Below, piece by piece: positions 1 to 6,314 of a DNA stretch of 16,893 nucleotides (position 1 is its first letter; every line of letters begins with the position of its first letter). Location: positions 1 through 16,893 of the forward strand of contig CALALM010000101.1 of NCBI GenBank assembly GCA_937925565.1, read 5' to 3'. The notes under the pieces are model-generated. The model did no database searches and was not told where the DNA came from. It was given only the letters and a program-made list of their open reading frames with translations. Source of the stretch: an uncultured Centipeda sp. (lineage in GTDB: Bacteria; Bacillota; Negativicutes; Selenomonadales; Selenomonadaceae). A program made the translations under genes and the position numbers.

Positions 1-16
1 TTGATATAATTGGTAC

Positions 17-45
17 TTGCTAAAAGTCAAAAAAACAAATATAAT
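17..45 (+). promoter_or_regulatory. Sigma-A promoter of the ctsR operon
   Basis: A -35 element TTGCTA (17-22) is separated by exactly 17 bases from a perfect -10 TATAAT (40-45). Transcription would start near 52, giving a short leader before the ctsR ribosome binding site (GGAGAAGGTG, about 73-82). No other gene start lies between here and clpC, so this is the likely vegetative promoter of the whole operon. Confidence 0.75.
25..39 (+). promoter_or_regulatory. Candidate degenerate CtsR operator in the promoter spacer
   Basis: The known CtsR site is a direct heptad repeat, (A/G)GTCAAA-NNN-(A/G)GTCAAA. One exact heptad, AGTCAAA (25-31), sits between the -35 and -10 boxes, where a bound repressor would block polymerase. 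The expected second heptad at 35-41 (ACAAATA) matches poorly. A closer one, AAACAAA (33-39), matches 5 of 7 bases but at 8-base rather than 10-base periodicity. Autoregulation by CtsR is plausible, but the site is weaker than the textbook form. Confidence 0.45.
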
Positions 46-87
46 AGAGAAAAGCACAATTAAGGAAGTACCGGAGAAGGTGATACG

Positions 88-540
88 ATGAGCAACATTG
101 CCGATATGATCGAGTCCTACATCCTCCGTCAGCTTGCTACACGGCAGGACGGTCAGGTGGAATTGCGGCGGACGGATATCGCGGATGAGATTTCATGTGC
201 ACCGTCGCAGATCAGCTATGTGCTCTCCACACGGTTCACGCAGGATAAGGGATTCGTTGTTGAGTCGCGGCGCGGGCTGGGCGGGTTCATCCGCATTGCG
301 CAGGTCCCGCTGCGCGATCTCGTCTATCAGGATATGCTGTCAAAGATCGACGAGAATACCGATATGGAGACGGTGCAGTCGATGGTACGTTACCTCGCGC
401 AGCACGGCATGGTGGAGACGCGTGAGGCGGCACTCCTCATGCAGATGGTAACAGGACTTTTTCACTCGGAGACGCTTGCAGCAAAGGAGCGTGTTCAGAT
501 GCTGAAGACGATGATATTGACACTGGAGAATTTTCGATAA
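88..540 (+). CDS. ctsR: CtsR, class-III heat-shock transcriptional repressor
   Basis: CtsR is a dimeric winged-helix repressor of clp genes in Firmicutes. At 150 residues it has the usual length. The N-terminal helix-turn-helix (about residues 26-48, through the QISYVLSTRF segment) is followed by the DNA-binding wing, ESRRGLGGFIRI at 59-70. A C-terminal helical dimerisation and McsA-interaction domain follows. In the family the wing carries a near-invariant four-glycine loop (RGGGGYIRI) that works as the intrinsic heat sensor. Here it reads R62-G63-L64-G65-G66, so Leu replaces the second glycine. The gene is first in the operon, with a good ribosome binding site and ATG start, and ends 59 bases before mcsA. 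The identification is secure; how the altered wing responds to heat is not. Confidence 0.97.
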   Translation: MSNIADMIESYILRQLATRQDGQVELRRTDIADEISCAPSQISYVLSTRFTQDKGFVVESRRGLGGFIRIAQVPLRDLVYQDMLSKIDENTDMETVQSMVRYLAQHGMVETREAALLMQMVTGLFHSETLAAKERVQMLKTMILTLENFR

Positions 541-599
541 TTCTTCGATATAAATGAAAATGGAGTCAAACACCTTCGTGCTTGACGGAAAGGTATATT

Positions 600-1130
600 A
601 TGATCTGTGAGGAATGCGGTCGCAATGACGCGATCGTGCACATTGTGCAAATCGGTCCCGGCGGTCGAAGTGAAAAGAATATATGTATGAGTTGTGCAGC
701 GCGCTATGGGGCATCGATTCTCCGTGCACAGCAGGAAAATGTGTCGGCAGAGGACTTCCTCAAGGGAATCTTTGGCAGTAATCAGCAGGAGAGTTCCACT
801 GAGGAGGATGCACCGCACATCACATGCCCGAACTGCGGTATGAGATTTCAGGATTTTCCGCAGACGGGTCAGATCGGCTGCTCCGTTTGCTATGAGACGT
901 TCCATCATAAGCTTACGCCGCTTCTGCGACGTATTCACGGCTCGAGTGTTCATCGTGGTAAGATTCCGCACCGTTCGGGGAGTCCCATTATGCTGCGCCG
1001 GGAGGCGGAGCAGCTGCGCGCCCATTTGAAGGAGGCGGTGGCGCGCGAGGAGTATGAGAAGGCGGCGGAGTACCGCGACCGCATTCGCGGTTTGGAACGT
1101 CAGATGGAGGCGCAGTCCCATGGCAGTTGA
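600..1130 (+). CDS. mcsA: McsA, zinc-finger partner of McsB and CtsR
   Basis: McsA activates the McsB kinase and helps remove CtsR during stress. The ATG at 600 was chosen over an in-frame TTG at 582 because AAGG (590-593) sits 6 bases before it and family members begin with the same MICxxC motif. The 176-residue protein has two four-cysteine zinc sites: C3/C6 with C29/C32, and C76/C79 with C94/C97. An acidic linker precedes a C-terminal UVR helix-hairpin (about 137-171, with the EEYEKAAEYRDRIRGLE segment) of the kind that docks on McsB and Clp ATPases. All eight cysteines are present, so the zinc fingers look functional. The gene overlaps mcsB by 11 bases, which suggests translational coupling. 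Confidence 0.96.
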   Translation: MICEECGRNDAIVHIVQIGPGGRSEKNICMSCAARYGASILRAQQENVSAEDFLKGIFGSNQQESSTEEDAPHITCPNCGMRFQDFPQTGQIGCSVCYETFHHKLTPLLRRIHGSSVHRGKIPHRSGSPIMLRREAEQLRAHLKEAVAREEYEKAAEYRDRIRGLERQMEAQSHGS

Positions 1131-2190
1131 CGAACTCCTGCAGAGCGGACGCCTCTCATGGTTCGGAACGGAGGGTGTGGACAGTGATGTCGTGCTCTCA
1201 AGCCGCGTGCGGTTGGCACGCAATCTCGTGGGGCTTCCGTTTCCGGGGCGCGCCGATCTCGGTCAGCTGGCAGAGATTCAACAGACACTGGACACTGTTC
1301 TCGCAGATATTGATACGGAGTTCGGGCAGCCGTTTGATCGGATCGCGATTGATCAGTTGAGCGCACTCGAACGCGAGGTTCTGATCGAGAAGCGGCTCAT
1401 CAGCGAGAAATTTGCCGAGGCGCTGCCGTATCGGATGGCATACATCAGTGCAGACACACGCGTCAGCATCCTCGTCAATGAGGATGACCATCTGCACATC
1501 CAGTCCATGACGCCGGGACTTTCGCTCACTGAAGCGTTTGAAACGGCGTCGCACGTAGATGACTACATTGAAGCACGGTTGGATCTTGCCTTTGACGAAA
1601 CCATGGGGTATCTGACGGCATATCCGACGAATCTTGGAACGGGGCTGCGCGCCTCCGTCATCCTCCATCTGCCGGGGCTGGTCTATACGCGCAACATCGA
1701 GAACATCGTCAACACATCGCCGCAGCTTGGTCTGGGTGTGCACTCGCTCGAGGGGATTGGCGAGGGAGCACACCTCTACAAGGTATCCAATCAGTTTACC
1801 CTTGGTTACTCCGAGGCGGAGATGATTGAGAATTTGCAGGCGGCGGTCGGAGAGATCGCTGCACATGAGCGACGTGCCCGCAAGGCTCTTTCCTACTTTG
1901 GAAAGGACGGCATCGACGATGGCGTATGGCGTTCCTTTGGCATTCTGTCCTACGCGCGTTCGCTGACAGAGCAGGAGTTTTTTGCACTTGTCTCGCGTGT
2001 GCGTTACGGTATTGATCGGGGGATCATCAAAGAGGTAATGCCGGACTGCTATGCGGAGATCATCGTTGCGGCACGTGACGGTCATCTGAAGTATTCAGCA
2101 GAAAACGAAAATCTATCCACGGGGGAAATCAGCGCGATACGTGCCTCGCGTGTGCGCGCGATCTTACAAAAATATCGAACGCAGGGATGA
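1120..2190 (+). CDS. mcsB: McsB, protein-arginine kinase family, with altered active-site residues
   Basis: McsB is the phosphagen-kinase-like enzyme that phosphorylates arginine, marking proteins such as CtsR for ClpC-ClpP. ATG 1120 follows GGAGG (1106-1110) and gives 356 residues, close to the B. subtilis 363. The fold is recognisable from SSRVRLARN (27-35), NEDDHLHIQ (120-128) and YPTNLGTGLRASV (168-180). Compared with the B. subtilis protein as I remember it, several key residues differ. The Arg of NEEDHIRIQ is His126. The catalytic-site Cys of CPTNxGTG is Tyr168. The Arg of RGxYGEG is His208 or Leu210, depending on gap placement. The phosphoarginine-sensing RDxxRA is ISAIRA (337-342). 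The frame is open and the overlap with mcsA conserved, so the gene is expressed-looking rather than decayed. Kinase activity is doubtful; a scaffold role is possible. Confidence 0.93.
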   Translation: MAVDELLQSGRLSWFGTEGVDSDVVLSSRVRLARNLVGLPFPGRADLGQLAEIQQTLDTVLADIDTEFGQPFDRIAIDQLSALEREVLIEKRLISEKFAEALPYRMAYISADTRVSILVNEDDHLHIQSMTPGLSLTEAFETASHVDDYIEARLDLAFDETMGYLTAYPTNLGTGLRASVILHLPGLVYTRNIENIVNTSPQLGLGVHSLEGIGEGAHLYKVSNQFTLGYSEAEMIENLQAAVGEIAAHERRARKALSYFGKDGIDDGVWRSFGILSYARSLTEQEFFALVSRVRYGIDRGIIKEVMPDCYAEIIVAARDGHLKYSAENENLSTGEISAIRASRVRAILQKYRTQG

Positions 2191-2203
2191 GGAGGGGGAC
2201 AGC

Positions 2204-4708
2204 TTGAACTACCGTCAATTTTTTACACAGGCGGCGATCAAAGCCGTAGAGTTTTCACAGTATATCGCGCAGCGGCGCGGCAAAGGGTACATCGGAACCG
2301 GCCAGCTTTTGCTGGGGATTCTGCATATGCGGGATACGATCGCGGCAGAGGTACTTGATAAATTCGGCGTGGACTATGACAGTGCGGAGCAGGTGATTCG
2401 CGGCTCGGACGGCTTTCAGGATGTTCTGCATCCTGCCGAGGATGTTCCGTACTATACGCGGCGTGCCCAGCGCGTTATGCAGGGCGCAATTGATACCGCG
2501 CGCGAGGAGCGCTCCTTTGTGACAACCGAGCATATCCTGCTCAGTCTGCTTACGGAGTCGGACGGAACGGCAGTCCATACCATCGAGGAGATGGATGTCG
2601 ACATCGAAGAGCTGCAGAGCGAGGTGCTCGAGCGTATGAGTGATGCGGAGGAGTCCAAGGAGAAATCTCCGCGCAGAAAGCCCGCCAAGGGTGATGGGAA
2701 GGGGCTTCCTGCCTCGCTCAAAAAATTCGGACGCGATCTGATCGGCGTCGCTCGCAGCGGCGGGCTTGATCCCGTTATCGGTCGCGCGGCGGAGATCGAC
2801 CGTGTCATCCAGATTCTCGCGCGGCGGACGAAGAACAATCCCATCCTCCTCGGTGAGGCGGGTGTTGGCAAGACTGCCGTCGTCGAAGGGCTTGCCCAAC
2901 GCATCGCAGACGGCGAGGTGCCGCTCTTCCTCGAGGACAAGCGTGTCGTCACGCTGTCGATGACGGCGCTTGTCGCGGGGACGAAGTACCGCGGAGAGTT
3001 CGAGGAGCGGCTTAAGAATGTCGTGGATGATGTCATAAAGGCGAAGAACATTATCCTCTTCATCGACGAGATCCACACACTCATCCGCGCCGGCGGCGCG
3101 GAGGGCTCACTGGACGCGGCGAATATTTTGAAGCCCGCCCTTGCGCGTGGGGAAATGCAGATCATCGGTGCGACGACACTCAGCGAGTACAAGAAGCATT
3201 TTGCCAAGGACAGTGCACTCGCGCGCCGCTTCCAGACTGTTATGGTGGAGGAGCCGGGCGAGGAGGACGCGGAAAAGATTCTCCTCGGTCTGCGCAGTAA
3301 ATACGAGGAGTTCCACCGTGCGCGCATCGAGGATGCCGCCGTTCGTGCGGCGGTGCGCCTCTCGAAGCGCTACATCACGGATCGCTGTCTGCCGGACAAG
3401 GCGATCGATCTCGTGGATGAGGCGGCATCCCGTGTGCGCATGAAGAACATCGGTGATACCGACCAGCTTACGGGTCTGCGCACGGAGATTGCGGAGACGG
3501 TCAAAAAAAAGGACGCGGCGATCAGCGGACAGGACTACGAGGCGGCAGCACGTCTGCGCGATCGCGAGCAGGAGCTGCGTGCTCAACTTGACGCGGCGCG
3601 TCGGAGCGGGGATCAGAGCGCAGAGGTTGTTGTCACGGAGGACGATATCGCCGACGTCGTGGCACAGTGGACGGGGATTCCCGTGCAGCGCATTGCGGCG
3701 AAGGAGTCCGATCGTCTGCTCGCTCTCGAAAAGCACATCAGTCGCCGTGTCATCGGTCAGGATGAGGCGGTACGCGCGGTCTCCAAGGCGGTGCGCCGTG
3801 CACGTGCGGGTGTGAAGGATCCGCGCCGTCCGATTGGTTCCTTCCTCTTCCTTGGCTCAACGGGCGTCGGCAAGACAGAGCTCGCGCGTGCGCTTGCCGA
3901 GGCCGTGTTCGGCTCGGAGGATGCGATCATCCGCTTCGATATGTCCGAGTACATGGAGAAGCATACGACGGCACGCCTCGTCGGGGCACCTCCGGGTTAT
4001 GTCGGCTACGAGGAGGGCGGTCAACTCACGGACGCCGTGCGCAAGAAGCCGTTCTCCATCATCCTCTTTGATGAGGTGGAGAAAGCGCATCCCGATGTGT
4101 TCCACATGCTCCTGCAGGTGCTCGAAGATGGTCGCCTTACGGACGGGCAGGGATTGGTCACGGATTTCCGCAACACGATTATCATCATGACCTCGAATGC
4201 GGGCGCGAACCATCTGCGCTCGACGACGGGTTCCATCGGCTTTTCCGTCGGGCAGCAGGCGAAGGGCACGGATGAGGAGCGTGCAAAGAAGCGCGTCATA
4301 GAGGAGGTGCGGAAGATTTTCCGCCCCGAGTTCCTGAACCGTGTGGATGATATGATCGTCTTCAACGCGCTCGGCGAGCCGGAGCTCACGAAGATTGTGG
4401 ATATCCTCCTGCGTGATGTGAAAGCGCGCCTTGCCGAGCAGGAACTCAACATCGAGATTAGCCCCTCAGCGAAGCGCGTGCTCATTTCAAAGGGGACGGA
4501 TGTCAAATTCGGAGCAAGACCTCTGCGTCGTGCCATCCAGAAGAACATCGAGGATGAACTCGCCGAGCGCATCCTTGCGCGTGATTTTACGGCAGGGGAT
4601 ATCATCTCCGTGCGTAAGGTGGGCGACGGGCTGGATTTCGTAAAGAAGGATACAAGCCGAAACAAGCGCAGCAGAAGTGAGAAACAGGCATCCTATCATG
4701 AGATTTGA
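2204..4708 (+). CDS. clpC: ClpC, AAA+ unfoldase of the ClpCP protease
   Basis: ClpC is a hexameric two-ring ATPase that unfolds proteins and feeds them to ClpP. The TTG at 2204 is preferred: AGGAGG (2190-2195) lies 8 bases upstream, and family proteins begin at this point. The 834 residues carry a double Clp-N domain (about 1-145), AAA-1 with Walker A GEAGVGKT (217-224) and FIDEIHTL, and a middle coiled-coil/UVR region ([15 protein letters not shown]). AAA-2 has Walker A GSTGVGKT (551-558) and [10 protein letters not shown]. The ClpP-docking tripeptide IGF is present at 678-680. In the N-domain, the first phosphoarginine-pocket Glu (E32 in B. subtilis, IGTEH) is Gly33, while the second (E106) is kept as Glu109. 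The basic tail is slightly longer than usual. It starts 14 bases after mcsB. Confidence 0.98.
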   Translation: MNYRQFFTQAAIKAVEFSQYIAQRRGKGYIGTGQLLLGILHMRDTIAAEVLDKFGVDYDSAEQVIRGSDGFQDVLHPAEDVPYYTRRAQRVMQGAIDTAREERSFVTTEHILLSLLTESDGTAVHTIEEMDVDIEELQSEVLERMSDAEESKEKSPRRKPAKGDGKGLPASLKKFGRDLIGVARSGGLDPVIGRAAEIDRVIQILARRTKNNPILLGEAGVGKTAVVEGLAQRIADGEVPLFLEDKRVVTLSMTALVAGTKYRGEFEERLKNVVDDVIKAKNIILFIDEIHTLIRAGGAEGSLDAANILKPALARGEMQIIGATTLSEYKKHFAKDSALARRFQTVMVEEPGEEDAEKILLGLRSKYEEFHRARIEDAAVRAAVRLSKRYITDRCLPDKAIDLVDEAASRVRMKNIGDTDQLTGLRTEIAETVKKKDAAISGQDYEAAARLRDREQELRAQLDAARRSGDQSAEVVVTEDDIADVVAQWTGIPVQRIAAKESDRLLALEKHISRRVIGQDEAVRAVSKAVRRARAGVKDPRRPIGSFLFLGSTGVGKTELARALAEAVFGSEDAIIRFDMSEYMEKHTTARLVGAPPGYVGYEEGGQLTDAVRKKPFSIILFDEVEKAHPDVFHMLLQVLEDGRLTDGQGLVTDFRNTIIIMTSNAGANHLRSTTGSIGFSVGQQAKGTDEERAKKRVIEEVRKIFRPEFLNRVDDMIVFNALGEPELTKIVDILLRDVKARLAEQELNIEISPSAKRVLISKGTDVKFGARPLRRAIQKNIEDELAERILARDFTAGDIISVRKVGDGLDFVKKDTSRNKRSRSEKQASYHEI

Positions 4709-4847
4709 GGCGCGCCCAAATGTATTGGCGCCAAAGGCACCCGTGGCACGCGCGGGAGATTTTCTCCTCAATCTAGGATGGTCGCTGTACTGGCTCACGC
4801 GCTCGCTTGTGCGGGCACTGACATATCAGAAACGGAAGGGACTGTAA
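4698..4847 (+). CDS. Small ORF of unknown function overlapping the clpC end (49 aa)
   Basis: Not recognised. The ATG at 4698 lies in another frame inside the last codons of clpC, overlapping it by 11 bases, a layout typical of translational coupling. The upstream AGG (4686-4688) is a weak ribosome binding site on its own. The product is basic: a polar, Pro/Arg-containing start ([20 protein letters not shown]) leads into a Leu/Trp-rich segment, DFLLNLGWSLYWLTRSLVRA (21-40), then a QKRKG tail. The middle segment could be an amphipathic or membrane-associating helix. The stop codon TAA (4845-4847) falls within the operon terminator hairpin. It could instead be a chance reading frame in the clpC 3' region; conservation in related genomes would decide. 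Confidence 0.45.
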   Translation: MRFEARPNVLAPKAPVARAGDFLLNLGWSLYWLTRSLVRALTYQKRKGL

Positions 4848-4865
4848 CTGACAGTCCCTTTTTCT
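4836..4865 (+). terminator. Intrinsic terminator between clpC and radA
   Basis: A perfect 10-bp stem, AAGGGACTGT (4836-4845) with ACAGTCCCTT (4851-4860), has a 5-base loop and a T-rich tail (TTTCTT). It closes the ctsR-clpC unit. The small ORF above reads through the 5' arm and stops in the loop, and radA begins only 25 bases downstream. Confidence 0.9.
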
Positions 4866-4889
4866 TGAGAAGTTCATGCAGGAGATTCT

Positions 4890-6266
4890 ATGGCAAAGAA
4901 GAAAAGGACGGCGTACGTCTGTCAGGACTGCGGCTATGATACGGTGAAGTGGATGGGGAAATGTCCCGGCTGCGGCGCGTGGAATACGATGGTGGAGGAG
5001 GTTCTAGCGCCTCCGACTGAGGAGTGCAGAGGCGTCGGAACAGGGAATGCGGAGCGACCGCAACCCATTGCAGAGATTGCCGTGGAGGATCTGCCGCGCT
5101 TCTCGACCGGATCGGGGGAGCTTGACCGCGTGCTCGGCGGCGGCGTTATTCCCGGCTCGATGGTGCTCATCGTCGGCGATCCGGGCGTCGGTAAGTCGAG
5201 CCTCACACTACGCGTCTCGGCGGATATTGCGCGCGCAGGGCAGCGCGTCCTCTATGTGACGGGGGAGGAGAGCGTGCGTCAGATTCGTATGCGCGCGGAT
5301 CGCTTGCAGGCAATTGCGGATGGTCTGCTTGTCGTCAGCGAGACGAATCTCGATACGATCTGCTCCCATGTGGAGCGTGAGAGACCTGCGCTTTTCATCA
5401 TCGACTCCATCCAGACGATGTATCGCCCGGACATCGAGAGTGCCCCGGGCAGCGTCTCACAGGTGCGCGAGTGCGCGATGGAACTTATGCGCGTCGCAAA
5501 GACGGCAGGGATTGCGGTCTTTGTCATCGGGCATGTGACAAAGGAGGGAAATCTCGCGGGACCGCGCGTCCTCGAGCACATCGTCGACACCGTACTCTAC
5601 TTCGAGGGCGAACGCAACGCCGAGTACCGCGTCCTGCGTGCGGTGAAGAACCGCTTCGGCAGCACGAACGAGCTCGGTCTCTTCGAGATGTGCGATGTCG
5701 GACTCATCGATGTGCCCGATGTGTCAAAACTCTTTCTCTCGGAGCGCGCGATGGAGAGCGGTTCCATCATCGTGCCGACAGTGGAGGGGACACGTCCTCT
5801 TCTCGTCGAGGTGCAGGCGCTCGTCGCACCGACCCCGTATCAGCCGCCGCGGAGGACGGCAGACTCCGTGGATGTGAAACGCATCCAGCTCCTCCTTGCA
5901 GTGCTCGAGAAGCGCGTGAAGCTTCCCATCGGTTCTGCCGATGTCTATGTGAAGGTTGCGGGCGGCATCCGCCTTGACGAACCCGCTGCTGATCTTGCGC
6001 TCAGCGTTGCGATGGCATCCAGCTTTGCGAATCGTCTGCCGCGCCCCCATATGGTTGTCTGCGGTGAGGTCGGACTCTCGGGTGAGGTGCGCGCCGTCTC
6101 ACAGGCGGAGTTGCGTGTCGCCGAGGCACGTCGCCTCGGATTTCGTGCCGCACTCTTGCCCTTGAAGAACTATCGACAGCTCGACGGAAAATTCAATGAC
6201 ATGGAACTCTTCGGTGTGGAGAGCATCAGTGACGCGCTGAAATGTGCCATGCCAAAAAATATTTAA
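4890..6266 (+). CDS. radA: RadA (Sms), recombination and branch-migration ATPase
   Basis: RadA is a RecA-related hexameric helicase-like ATPase that promotes branch migration in recombinational repair and transformation. ATG 4890 follows AGGAGA. The 458 residues match the family length. In order they hold a four-cysteine zinc finger (C11, C14, C25, C28), a RecA-like core with Walker A GDPGVGKS (96-103) and an FIIDSIQTM Walker B, and the RadA signature KNRFG (253-257). A C-terminal Lon-protease-like domain, thought to be structural, completes it. The gene sits after clpC as in B. subtilis, but the following gene is fliK rather than disA. A terminator immediately upstream leaves almost no room for a separate promoter, so expression may depend on readthrough. 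Confidence 0.98.
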   Translation: MAKKKRTAYVCQDCGYDTVKWMGKCPGCGAWNTMVEEVLAPPTEECRGVGTGNAERPQPIAEIAVEDLPRFSTGSGELDRVLGGGVIPGSMVLIVGDPGVGKSSLTLRVSADIARAGQRVLYVTGEESVRQIRMRADRLQAIADGLLVVSETNLDTICSHVERERPALFIIDSIQTMYRPDIESAPGSVSQVRECAMELMRVAKTAGIAVFVIGHVTKEGNLAGPRVLEHIVDTVLYFEGERNAEYRVLRAVKNRFGSTNELGLFEMCDVGLIDVPDVSKLFLSERAMESGSIIVPTVEGTRPLLVEVQALVAPTPYQPPRRTADSVDVKRIQLLLAVLEKRVKLPIGSADVYVKVAGGIRLDEPAADLALSVAMASSFANRLPRPHMVVCGEVGLSGEVRAVSQAELRVAEARRLGFRAALLPLKNYRQLDGKFNDMELFGVESISDALKCAMPKNI

Positions 6267-6290
6267 GGATAAGCGGATTTGTTCCGATAA
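6264..6290 (+). promoter_or_regulatory. Sigma-28 (FliA/SigD)-like promoter of fliK-flgD
   Basis: TAAG (6264-6267), 15 bases, then TCCGATAA (6283-6290) compares with the flagellar sigma consensus TAAA-N15-GCCGATAA/T: 3 of 4 and 7 of 8 matches with ideal spacing. Transcription would start near 6297, just ahead of the ribosome binding site GAGGTGA (6301-6307) and the fliK ATG at 6315. The -35 element overlaps the radA stop codon. Confidence 0.6.
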
Positions 6291-6314
6291 ACAAATAGAA
6301 GAGGTGATGTGTAG

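Noticed and set aside
564..570. Second AGTCAAA heptad before mcsA
   Set aside because: It is a lone heptad with no repeat and no promoter elements around it, so chance is likely.
1054..1119. Upstream ATG extension of mcsB inside mcsA
   Set aside because: ATG 1120 has GGAGG 9 bases upstream and gives numbering that matches the family at several motifs.
1198..2085. Long antisense frame across mcsB
   Set aside because: Shadow of mcsB codon bias; no domain and no upstream signals.
2141..2203. Upstream ATG extension of clpC
   Set aside because: It would overlap mcsB by 50 bases and add residues absent from the family; TTG 2204 has an ideal AGGAGG spacing and begins at the conserved Clp-N start.
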